NCBI GenBank assembly: GCA_947653505.1
Contig: CANTHI010000141.1
Location: 1-8,478, forward strand
DNA length: 8,478 bases
Reading direction: 5' to 3'
Source of the DNA: an uncultured Eubacterium sp.
GTDB lineage: Bacteria > Bacillota_A > Clostridia > Lachnospirales > Lachnospiraceae
Position numbers and translations under genes: made by a program. Positions within the stretch are counted from its first letter, which is position 1. Every line of letters starts with the position of its first letter. Shown one piece after another: positions 1 to 4,905 of the stretch. Below the pieces are notes generated by a model. The model worked only from the letters and a program-made list of their open reading frames with translations, searched no databases and had not been told where the DNA came from.

Positions 1-44
1 TACGGGTTATTTGTGCAGCAAGAAAGCTGCACAAATAACCCGTA
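1..44 (-). terminator. Perfect 19-bp inverted repeat, probable terminator after the Uma2 gene
   Basis: Bases 1-19 and 26-44 are exact reverse complements (arm TACGGGTTATTTGTGCAGC) around a 6-nt loop, giving an unbroken 19-bp stem. It lies 37 nt past the Uma2 stop codon on that gene's strand. The U-tract expected after the hairpin on the minus strand would fall outside the window, so the terminator call is inferred from stem strength and position. On the plus strand the next bases are CAAAATCACA, with no T-run. A short CCCC/GGGG hairpin (61-71) with a TTC loop lies between it and the gene. It could instead be a mobile-element end, but nothing here shows one. Confidence 0.55.
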
Positions 45-81
45 CAAAATCACATCTCCACCCCTTCGGGGATAGCGGCAT

Positions 82-612
82 TCAGGATAAGCTGATATAG
101 AAGCCAGGGTATATGCTGACAGGAATGTCATCAGAAAAAGCATAGTTTATGGCACTTTTATTCTGGAAATCGTAGACAATTACCAGATTTCTTTCATGGT
201 CCACAATCCAGTATTCCCGGACTCCAGCGGCACGATATTTAAAAAGTTTTGTGTAATAATCCATAGAACGGCTGCCTGGTGATACGATTTCGATGATCCA
301 GTCCGGCGCTCCGGAACAGCCTTTATCTGTGAGCTTATTATGGTCACAGATCACGCATATATCCGGTTCAACGTAATCTGCATTTTCATTCAAAAATACG
401 GCGAATGGAGCAAAAAACGGCTCGCAGGACCCGCCATTTGATTTGATATAAGAATCTATAGAAGTGAAAAGTTCCCTGGCTATTGTCTGGTGTTTGCGGC
501 TGGGCGGGGCCATGTAGTATATCTGGCCGTCAATCAGTTCCGCACGTTCTCCATCCGGCAAAGCGTAAATATCATCAATGGTACAGAGCCTTTCCTGTGC
601 TAATGCTGGCAT
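82..612 (-). CDS. Uma2 family (DUF820) restriction-endonuclease-like protein
   Basis: A 176-aa protein, slightly short for a family usually near 180-200 aa. The N-terminal part holds the family's D-G-E-R-A-E-L-I-D-G-Q-I-Y segment (residues about 20-32). The core is V-E-P-D-I-C-V-I followed by P-D-W-I-I-E-I-V-S-P-G-S and then D-Y-Y-T-K-L-F-K-Y. The Asp of EPDI, the Glu of IEIVSP and the later Lys give the D-(E)xE/K layout of a PD-(D/E)XK nuclease fold. Uma2 proteins are very common in cyanobacteria and scattered in Firmicutes; their biological role is not settled, so a nuclease activity is a fold-based inference. The ATG at 610-612 is chosen because AGGAAG sits 7 nt upstream. It appears to be a single-gene unit ending in the hairpin at 1-44. 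GC is near 50%, unlike the AT-rich module upstream. It may be an unrelated neighbour rather than part of that module. Confidence 0.85.
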   Translation of the reverse strand: MPALAQERLCTIDDIYALPDGERAELIDGQIYYMAPPSRKHQTIARELFTSIDSYIKSNGGSCEPFFAPFAVFLNENADYVEPDICVICDHNKLTDKGCSGAPDWIIEIVSPGSRSMDYYTKLFKYRAAGVREYWIVDHERNLVIVYDFQNKSAINYAFSDDIPVSIYPGFYISLS

Positions 613-640
613 AATAACACTTCCTTCCTATACGGAAATT

Positions 641-673
641 GAAATTTTAAAATTTCTTTTCTTTCATATACAA
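641..673 (-). promoter_or_regulatory. Candidate promoter and palindromic operator of the Uma2 gene
   Basis: On the minus strand TTGTAT (668-673) is followed after 18 nt by TAAAAT (644-649), a one-mismatch -10 box with a weak -35. The -10 is buried in an exact 16-bp palindrome, GAAATTTTAAAATTTC (641-656), about 30 nt before the Uma2 start. A palindrome over a -10 box is a typical repressor site, but such AT-only symmetry also arises by chance in AT-rich spacers, so confidence is low. Confidence 0.3.
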
Positions 674-763
674 GAGTATATCCATGATCTGTGATTGCCG
701 GGCCATCATGAAAACCCAGTTCCCGATAGGGAAGCAGATACTATCCAAAACTTTTGTTAACAT
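647..763 (-). other. Unrecognised 38-codon ORF or gene remnant between the chaperone and Uma2 genes
   Basis: From an ATG at 761-763 the minus strand stays open for 38 codons to TAA at 647-649. The product begins MLTKVLDSICFPIGNWVFMM and ends in the basic run MKEKKF. The frame remains open upstream to within the last codons of the chaperone gene, so it could also be the end of a longer decayed frame. Its base composition (25 G/C in bases 661-720, 42%) is above that of the adjacent AT-rich genes. There is no good ribosome binding site at the normal spacing; the nearest purine runs are AGGAA about 15 nt upstream and GGGGAG at the chaperone stop. The peptide has a hydrophobic-aromatic centre but is not a convincing membrane segment. 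I do not recognise it. It may be a small protein, a remnant of a gene displaced by the island, or chance. Confidence 0.25.
720..733 (-). terminator. Weak hairpin after the TAC operon, possible terminator
   Basis: TTCCC/GGGAA form a 5-bp stem with a 4-nt loop about 52 nt past the chaperone stop, followed on the minus strand by CTGGGTTTTC. The stem is short and the T-run only four bases, and it lies inside the 38-codon ORF, so this is at best a weak terminator. No better hairpin separates the chaperone gene from the Uma2 gene, so some read-through into Uma2 is possible. Confidence 0.2.
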
Positions 764-770
764 ATTAACA
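755..770. repeat. Short inverted repeat TGTTAA-N4-TTAACA after the chaperone gene
   Basis: A 16-bp symmetric element in which TGTTAA and TTAACA flank CATA, 15 nt beyond the chaperone stop codon. It is too AT-rich to terminate transcription alone. It covers the only ATG of the 38-codon ORF, so it could be a protein-binding site or a chance palindrome. No function can be assigned. Confidence 0.2.
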
Positions 771-785
771 TCGGCAATTTCCTGT

Positions 786-1214
786 TTACTCCCCTTTTCT
801 ATTTTTTCTCTTTAGATATGCGTTAATATTCATAGGTGGCAAAATAACAGGCGCAAGATTTGCATTTGCTGTATACGTCGAAATGATTGCCCGCATATAT
901 GGAAATAAAATAGCAATCGCATTTGTCTCAAAATTCTGTAATTTTTCATCCCCTATTTCTATATAGAAAAAACCTTTTATGCACACTGACATTTCAAAAG
1001 GATAATTCTTTTGCACCGCACTGCTAAAAATATCTGTGCGAAGCTCAACTTCCATTTTTTTATTATCTTCACTAAAATGTGATTGTGCATCAAAATCAAA
1101 ATCCAATGAAATGCCATCAGCACATGCTGTATATGATTCATTTGCCCTATAGTAAATTTCTTTTACAATATATTTTTCAAATTTCAAAACACTTGTAATT
1201 TTATGATCCATCAT
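786..1214 (-). CDS. SecB-like chaperone of a toxin-antitoxin-chaperone system (CmdC-like)
   Basis: A 142-aa protein of SecB size and pattern. The C-terminal half has the family's hallmark: A-I-L-F-P-Y-M-R at residues 101-108, corresponding to the ILFPYAR segment of Escherichia coli SecB, then N-L-A-P-V-I-L-P-P-M-N-I at 119-130, corresponding to NLAPVNF. Residues about 12-85 fit the alternating beta strands of the SecB core. In TAC systems a solitary SecB-like protein binds the antitoxin C-terminus, protects it from proteases and so controls toxin release; that is family knowledge. The first ATG overlaps the antitoxin stop as ATGA and has GGAG 7 nt upstream, indicating tight translational coupling; a second ATG follows immediately. 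No general secretion genes are nearby, which argues against a housekeeping SecB, a protein usually absent from Firmicutes. The highly basic tail (KRKNRKGE) is unlike the acidic C-terminus of export SecB. Confidence 0.88.
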   Translation of the reverse strand: MMDHKITSVLKFEKYIVKEIYYRANESYTACADGISLDFDFDAQSHFSEDNKKMEVELRTDIFSSAVQKNYPFEMSVCIKGFFYIEIGDEKLQNFETNAIAILFPYMRAIISTYTANANLAPVILPPMNINAYLKRKNRKGE

Positions 1215-1435
1215 GCAGCTTCTCCATAATTTTCAGAGAATGAATTTAATCCCACAAAAACAGGCATAATTGTATCTTTTCTACCTATATCTGTACTATC
1301 AGGCTGCTTGATGAAAATCTTTTCTTTATACAGCCATTCTTCAAAAGCCTCTCCTGTAAAATATCCTTCAGGTACTTCAATACTTCCTCTTTCCCGAATT
1401 TCTTTTACAATCTCGTCTGCAAATTTAACAGCCAT
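1211..1435 (-). CDS. Small antitoxin candidate of the TAC module (CmdA position)
   Basis: A 74-aa protein between the ADP-ribosyltransferase and the SecB-like gene, beginning MAVKFADEIVKEIRERGSIE. I do not recognise its family. The N-terminal third is a charged helix, residues 19-24 (IEVPEG) could start a strand, and residues 28-45 look helical. The C-terminal segment after the charged stretch TDIGRKD is hydrophobic and aromatic (MPVFVGLNSFSENYGEAA), the sort of tail that serves as the chaperone-addiction (ChAD) region in characterised TAC antitoxins. The antitoxin role is inferred from position and size. Start choice: ATG at 1433-1435 has AGAGAGGTG just upstream with normal spacing. A GTG at 1442-1444 would add three residues (MKI) but forms part of that binding site, so I reject it. 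It starts 13 nt after the toxin stop and shares an ATGA overlap with the chaperone, so the three genes form one transcript. Confidence 0.72.
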   Translation of the reverse strand: MAVKFADEIVKEIRERGSIEVPEGYFTGEAFEEWLYKEKIFIKQPDSTDIGRKDTIMPVFVGLNSFSENYGEAA

Positions 1436-1448
1436 AATTTTCACCTCT

Positions 1449-2207
1449 CTAATATATTTCTTTGTTTATAGCCAGCCTGACACCATTTCCTTCGCTACAT
1501 TCAAAAAAAGTTTCATCATTTTCTACTATCATTTCACTTTCTCTGCGAATATAAAATCCCCGGTGCCTATATAAATGATCTGATTGGCTTTTAAATGTAC
1601 TCCTTTTACCAGCAAGTATTTGATCTATCGGATATTCCCTTTCCAAAATAAAACCATCATTTCTCGCAAAGCGATATGCGATATTTATATTAGTAGTCCA
1701 GGATTCCAGTCCAGAAAACATATATTTCCCATTTTTATACGGTACATTAATTCCTCTATATAACTTTATTGCCATTTTCTCTGTTTTTCTTACATTATGC
1801 AGATAATTATACATTGTTGCATAAGTAACTGCTTTTTGTTTTATATAACAACGCATCATGAGAATCTGCTCATCTTTGCTCTCTGATCTAATCAAATCCA
1901 ATATATCTTCTTCCAAATCTTTTTTAAATGTAAATATATTATTTGTAGCTCCAAGAGACATCGCAGCAAGTTTCAATTTTATCATTCCTATGCCATTAAT
2001 CATCTGATACCAGCCATTATTCCCAAAAAAAGCTCTTTCTAATCTCCACTTTTCTTTCTCATCCATAATATTATTTAGGATATCACTGGCCGCTTTATTA
2101 TTTGTTCCCTTATAATTAGCCAGATATCTGTCAATTTTACAATAATCTGGCAATACTTCTTCAATTGTCTCTCTTGATACTCTATGCCCAAATGCTTCTT
2201 CAATCAT
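1449..2207 (-). CDS. ADP-ribosyltransferase toxin of the TAC module (CmdT-like)
   Basis: A 252-aa protein with the R-S-E arrangement of ADP-ribosyltransferases in the C-terminal 110 residues. It has L-Y-R-G with Arg151, S-W-T-T-N with Ser169 and Thr171 (the STS-like strand), then A-Y-R-F-A, and finally R-R-E-S-E-M-I-V with the ExE pair Glu223/Glu225. Aromatic and basic residues just before the ExE (about 205-222) fit the ARTT loop that chooses the substrate. Residues 1-140 are largely helical, without a signal peptide, so the protein should be cytosolic. Position before a small gene and a SecB-like chaperone matches CmdTAC, whose toxin ADP-ribosylates mRNA; whether this protein modifies RNA, DNA or protein is not decidable here. 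The ATG at 2205-2207 is the earliest possible start, since an in-frame TGA lies two codons upstream. Its ribosome binding site is poor (GGA about 10 nt away), fitting low toxin translation. Codon use is very AT-rich. All predicted catalytic residues are intact. Confidence 0.85.
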   Translation of the reverse strand: MIEEAFGHRVSRETIEEVLPDYCKIDRYLANYKGTNNKAASDILNNIMDEKEKWRLERAFFGNNGWYQMINGIGMIKLKLAAMSLGATNNIFTFKKDLEEDILDLIRSESKDEQILMMRCYIKQKAVTYATMYNYLHNVRKTEKMAIKLYRGINVPYKNGKYMFSGLESWTTNINIAYRFARNDGFILEREYPIDQILAGKRSTFKSQSDHLYRHRGFYIRRESEMIVENDETFFECSEGNGVRLAINKEIY

Positions 2208-2226
2208 TTGTCAACATCCAGTTAAC

Positions 2227-2245
2227 TTATGCAGCGATTGCATAA
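2227..2245. promoter_or_regulatory. Inverted repeat TTATGCA-N5-TGCATAA, candidate TAC operator
   Basis: Seven-base arms are exactly complementary around GCGAT. The element sits between the proximal -10 box and the toxin start, about where the transcript would begin, which is where autoregulated toxin-antitoxin operons often carry their operator. It could equally form an RNA hairpin 6 nt upstream of the weak GGA ribosome binding site of the toxin. The antitoxin has no obvious helix-turn-helix, so which protein would bind is unknown. Confidence 0.35.
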
Positions 2246-2252
2246 CCTATTA

Positions 2253-2281
2253 TATATAACAGTCTCAATAATTGTTTTCAA
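2253..2281 (-). promoter_or_regulatory. Proximal candidate promoter of the TAC operon
   Basis: TTGAAA (2276-2281) is followed after 17 nt by TATATA (2253-2258), preceded by TG in extended -10 position. A perfect TATAAT (2249-2254) overlaps but lies 21 nt from the -35. Transcription would start near 2246, giving a leader of about 40 nt to the toxin ATG. In this reading the leader ORF starting at 2281 would not be transcribed. Confidence 0.35.
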
Positions 2282-2448
2282 GATAAAAATCCTCCCTGCC
2301 ATATTAAAATATGATACTTTTATCTTCTATATATAATACGATATTTGTCGATAAAAAGCAAGAAATTTTTACATCTGCTTTCAAACATAGAATCTGACTG
2401 CCACTGCATTTTTAGGCATTTGTTCTGCTTTTCTCTTATTTGTTCTAC

Positions 2449-2476
2449 AGTATACCATAAATTACACATTTATCAA
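2449..2476 (-). promoter_or_regulatory. Distal sigma-A-like promoter facing the TAC operon
   Basis: TTGATA (2471-2476), a 16-nt spacer and TATACT (2449-2454) with TG one base before the -10 form the best sigma-A match in the region. Transcription from it would carry a leader of roughly 235 nt, including the GGGAGG leader ORF, before the toxin. No other minus-strand gene lies between it and the toxin, so it most likely belongs to the TAC operon or to a small RNA. Confidence 0.4.
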
Positions 2477-2575
2477 GTAATAACAAAAGATTTTTATCTT
2501 CGTCTCCTTATATTCATATCTCTTATTATCTATATGCCAACACTGACCAACAAAATACTCCTTAAATAAAACATA

Positions 2576-2620
2576 AAAACGGCGCAATTTATTCATTGCA
2601 TAAATAAATTGCACCGTTTT
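2576..2620 (-). terminator. Rho-independent terminator of the sugar operon
   Basis: Arms 2576-2593 and 2603-2620 form an 18-bp stem with a 9-nt loop. The single non-Watson-Crick position is a G-U pair when transcribed from the minus strand but a C-A mismatch on the plus strand, which favours minus-strand use. The minus strand ends the stem in TTTT followed by TATGTTTTATTT. It begins 41 nt after the oxidoreductase stop codon. Confidence 0.8.
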
Positions 2621-2661
2621 CTTATCCTTATCCGAAGCTTCTTCCTGCTCTCATGCGCCCG

Positions 2662-3732
2662 CTATTCAAACTGCACAGCCATCCCCGTCCTGGCAGATTC
2701 ACGGACTGCCTCCATCAGCGCCAGCACCCGTCTCGTTTCCGGTATTTTTACAAGAAAATCCTCCTGACCATCATAAGCTTTCCGGTAATTCACAAAATAA
2801 TCCTCATGCTTCGTATCCACCTCTGGCAGCTCTTCCGTCAGAATCGTCCCATCCGCCGGAGGGCCAAAAGAGCGTGTCGGGCCCGCTGCCGTCATGGTGC
2901 GCGTCCCCTGCACATTCGTTAAAAGTCTGGAAGTCCGCACAATCTTTCCCTGCGGATGGAATCCATCCACATAGGCAGTCCCTTTATTCCCACCCATAAA
3001 CCAATGCCGCTCAAACCATTTCTCCTGCGGCTTATCCGCAAGGTAATACGTCCCAAGCTCTGCTTCCGCCATAATCCCGTTATCAAATTTCATCAGTATT
3101 TTAAAATAATCGTCGACTTCAAAGTTGATCACATTTCTTAAATCTGCAAACACCGATCTGATCTTTGCACCCGGCATCATCCACAAAATCTGATCCAGCA
3201 GATGGACGCCCCAGTCAAATAACATCCCGCCGCCTTCACGGATATACACATGCCAGTCATGCATATTTCCATTAAATCCATACAGGCTGGTTTTTATCGT
3301 ATAGACATCGCCCAGACATTTCTGGTCATATACTTCCTTGATCGTACGAAAATCCGGATCAAACCTTCTCTGGTGATGTACGGTAAAGTTGACACCGCAT
3401 TCATCCACTACCTTTAACATATCGTCCAGCTCTGCTACGTTCATGGCAACCGGCTTCTCGCAGATAATATCTTTTCCCGCACGGGCCGCCTGTATGACCA
3501 GATCATGATGCTGGTTGTTGTTTGCCGCGATCAAGACAACCTGTACCTGCGGATCATGCATCAGTTCTTCATTGGACGCATATCTTTTCAGTCCCTCTTT
3601 TACATCCTCCAGCTGTTTCGGATCTGTATCAGAAAAACCAATCAGACGGTATCCTTCCAGATTCGTCAGCATAGTTTCATGCTCGTGCCCCATAAATCCA
3701 TGCCCGATCACTGCAATTCTTATATCTTCCAT
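2662..3732 (-). CDS. Gfo/Idh/MocA family NAD(P)-dependent sugar oxidoreductase
   Basis: A 356-aa cytosolic protein of usual family length. The N-terminal Rossmann fold shows I-A-V-I-G-H-G-F-M-G (Gly10, Gly12, Gly15) and an acidic S-D-T-D at about 34-37 after the second strand. The conserved C-E-K-P-V-A-M-N follows at 91-98, with catalytic-type Lys93. The C-terminal domain has H-H-Q-R-R-F at 119-124 and E-G-G-G-M-L-F-D-W-G-V-H-L-L-D at 166-180, with Asp173, His177 and Asp180 as expected for substrate handling. The family oxidises sugar, inositol or glycoside hydroxyls with NAD(P); the exact substrate cannot be read off. It is the last gene of the transporter/TIM-barrel operon, 39 nt after the isomerase stop. 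Start: ATG at 3730-3732 with AAAGGAAAGGTG upstream. Pairing with a xylose-isomerase-like partner suggests oxidation to a keto-sugar followed by epimerisation or lyase cleavage. Confidence 0.93.
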   Translation of the reverse strand: MEDIRIAVIGHGFMGHEHETMLTNLEGYRLIGFSDTDPKQLEDVKEGLKRYASNEELMHDPQVQVVLIAANNNQHHDLVIQAARAGKDIICEKPVAMNVAELDDMLKVVDECGVNFTVHHQRRFDPDFRTIKEVYDQKCLGDVYTIKTSLYGFNGNMHDWHVYIREGGGMLFDWGVHLLDQILWMMPGAKIRSVFADLRNVINFEVDDYFKILMKFDNGIMAEAELGTYYLADKPQEKWFERHWFMGGNKGTAYVDGFHPQGKIVRTSRLLTNVQGTRTMTAAGPTRSFGPPADGTILTEELPEVDTKHEDYFVNYRKAYDGQEDFLVKIPETRRVLALMEAVRESARTGMAVQFE

Positions 3733-3771
3733 AAATCATACACCTTTCCTTTCTGTCTGTGAATAATAACG

Positions 3772-4689
3772 TCAGATCACAAAATTTTTCAAATACCTCT
3801 GGCTTAACAGCACCGCTTTTTTCGCGTCTTCCAGATCCTTTTCAAATGCCTTATCTTCCACTTCAATGCAGGTATACCCGTCATAACCGATATCCGTCAG
3901 TGCAGATACATATTTTGCCCAGTTCACATCTCCAAGTCCCGGCAGCTTCGGGGACATATAGGAAAGCGGCGTAGCCATAACCCCGACGTCCGCCAGTTTC
4001 TCCTGATAGACTTTTATGTCTTTATAATGTACATGGAAAATCCTGTCACGGAACTCGTAAATCGGCTTAATATAATCGATCTGCTGCCATACAAAATGCG
4101 ACGGGTCATAATTAATACCGATATTCGGGCTGTCCAGAATCTCAAATACTTTTCTCCAGATGGCCGGCGTCGTCATAATGTTCTGCCCGCCCGGCCACTC
4201 ATCTTCCGTAAACAGCATCGGACAGTTTTCAATCCCGATTCTGACACCCGCTTTTTCTGCATACTGAATCAACGGCGGCCAGACTTCCTTTACCAGCTCC
4301 AGATTTTCACTGACATTTTTAGACGGATCCCTGCCGATGAACGTTGTTACCATGTTCACACCAAGCATCGCGGACGCATCGATCAGCCTGTAAAGATGGC
4401 TGATATACTGCTGCCTCTTTTCCAGATCCGGATCCATTGTATTCGGATAGTAGCATAACGAAGAAATCGCTACCCCTTTGTCTGCGCAGTAAATACGGAT
4501 CTCATCCGCTTTTTTCTGGTCAAGCGCTGCCACATCAATATGACTAACTCCCGCATACCGGCGTTTTGCCCCTCCTGTCACCGGCCAGCAGGCAACTTCC
4601 AGACATTCCAGCCCGTGCGCGGCTGCAAAATCTACTACTTCTTCCAAAGACATCCCGTCAAATATTGCTGTCAGAACTCCTAATTTCAT
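3772..4689 (-). CDS. Sugar phosphate isomerase/epimerase family TIM-barrel protein
   Basis: A 305-aa protein of the xylose-isomerase-like/AP-endonuclease-2 superfamily. It begins M-K-L-G-V-L-T-A-I-F-D-G-M-S, the usual first strand and helix of the barrel. The expected divalent-metal ligands are all visible: Glu154 in G-I-E-N-C-P, Asp195 in N-Y-D-P-S-H, His221 in H-V-H-Y-K-D and Glu276 in C-I-E-V-E-D. His198 of the DPSH motif is also conserved. Family members isomerise or epimerise sugars or keto-sugars, and some cleave 3-keto-glycosides. The ATG at 4687-4689 has a textbook GGAGG 7 nt upstream. It lies 198 nt after the transporter stop, separated by a purine-rich repeat tract, and 39 nt before the oxidoreductase. 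The same operon supplies the likely substrate (through the symporter) and a partner dehydrogenase. It is not a true xylose isomerase, which is about 440 aa. Confidence 0.9.
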   Translation of the reverse strand: MKLGVLTAIFDGMSLEEVVDFAAAHGLECLEVACWPVTGGAKRRYAGVSHIDVAALDQKKADEIRIYCADKGVAISSLCYYPNTMDPDLEKRQQYISHLYRLIDASAMLGVNMVTTFIGRDPSKNVSENLELVKEVWPPLIQYAEKAGVRIGIENCPMLFTEDEWPGGQNIMTTPAIWRKVFEILDSPNIGINYDPSHFVWQQIDYIKPIYEFRDRIFHVHYKDIKVYQEKLADVGVMATPLSYMSPKLPGLGDVNWAKYVSALTDIGYDGYTCIEVEDKAFEKDLEDAKKAVLLSQRYLKNFVI

Positions 4690-4751
4690 GATTTTCCTCC
4701 TTATCTTAAATATTCCCTTTTTTCATATAATCTTCTTATTACTTCTGCTCT

Positions 4752-4905
4752 CTTATTTCTGCTGCTCCCGTTTTCTCTCTCTTATTTCTGCTGCTCCCGT
4801 TTCTTCTCTTCTTATTTCTGCTGCTCCTGTTTCTTCTCTCTTATTTCTACATCTTTTACTTCTGTTCTCTTCTACTTCTGCTCTCTTCTACTTCTGCTCT
4901 CTTCT
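4752..4905. repeat. Purine-rich tandem repeat tract after the transporter gene
   Basis: Two adjacent repeat families. Three copies of a 29-30-nt unit starting CTTATTTCTGCTGCTCC begin at 4752, 4781 and 4811, with a partial fourth at 4840. Three copies of a 16-nt unit, ACTTCTGYTCTCTTCT, begin at 4858, 4874 and 4890. The second 16-nt copy contains the complement of the transporter's TAG stop, and the third encodes its last residues, so the gene's 3' end seems to have seeded the array. On the transcribed strand it is an A/G-rich run within a 198-nt spacer. There are no unique spacers, so it is not CRISPR. It probably arose by polymerase slippage. Confidence 0.8.

Larger units (their letters stand above)
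2222..2281 (-). other. Possible leader ORF with near-ideal ribosome binding site before the toxin gene
   Basis: GGGAGG (2291-2296) lies 9 nt before a TTG at 2279-2281, from which a 19-codon frame (MKTIIETVIYNRLCNRCIS) runs to TAA at 2222-2224, 14 nt before the toxin ATG. An in-frame ATG at 2300-2302 would make it 26 codons but lacks a binding site. The toxin itself has only a poor binding site, so leader translation could couple to or restrain toxin synthesis. The leader frame differs from the toxin frame. The same bases also read as a promoter, so only one of the two uses is likely; mapping the transcript start would decide. Confidence 0.25.
2208..2661. other. 454-nt gene-free, AT-rich region between the TAC module and the sugar operon
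   Basis: No convincing gene is present. On the minus strand it holds candidate promoters for the TAC module, an inverted repeat and a possible leader ORF (listed separately). It also has a third possible promoter, TTGCTT (2356-2361) with a 17-nt spacer to TATTAT (2333-2338). The sugar operon's terminator occupies its right end. AGAACAAAT occurs twice, 19 nt apart, just after the distal promoter, and a 12-codon ORF (MPKNAVAVRFYV, 2381-2419) lacks a ribosome binding site. Plus-strand frames here are short, start with rare codons and read like AT-rich noise. Confidence 0.6.

Noticed and set aside
1436..1444. GTG start at 1444 for the antitoxin
   Set aside because: The GTG is part of the AGAGAGGTG binding site that serves the ATG at 1435.
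786..2207. HigBA-SecB or MqsRA-type TAC
   Set aside because: The toxin shows an ART active-site pattern, not a RelE/HigB ribonuclease, and the small protein lacks the helix-turn-helix of HigA.
2208..2213. TTGACA on the minus strand just before the toxin ATG as a -35 box
   Set aside because: It would place a promoter inside the toxin gene, no -10 box follows at a suitable distance, and it lies directly against the start codon.
2345..2569. Plus-strand 74-codon ORF
   Set aside because: Starts at TTG without a ribosome binding site, in a very AT-rich spacer that carries minus-strand promoters; no recognisable protein features.
3772..4689. C-glycoside deglycosidase alpha subunit
   Set aside because: Fold family is compatible, but the small beta subunit that accompanies known enzymes is absent, so the call stays at family level.
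4752..4905. CRISPR array
   Set aside because: Repeats are directly adjacent with no unique spacers, the units are low-complexity pyrimidine/purine, and no cas genes are present.
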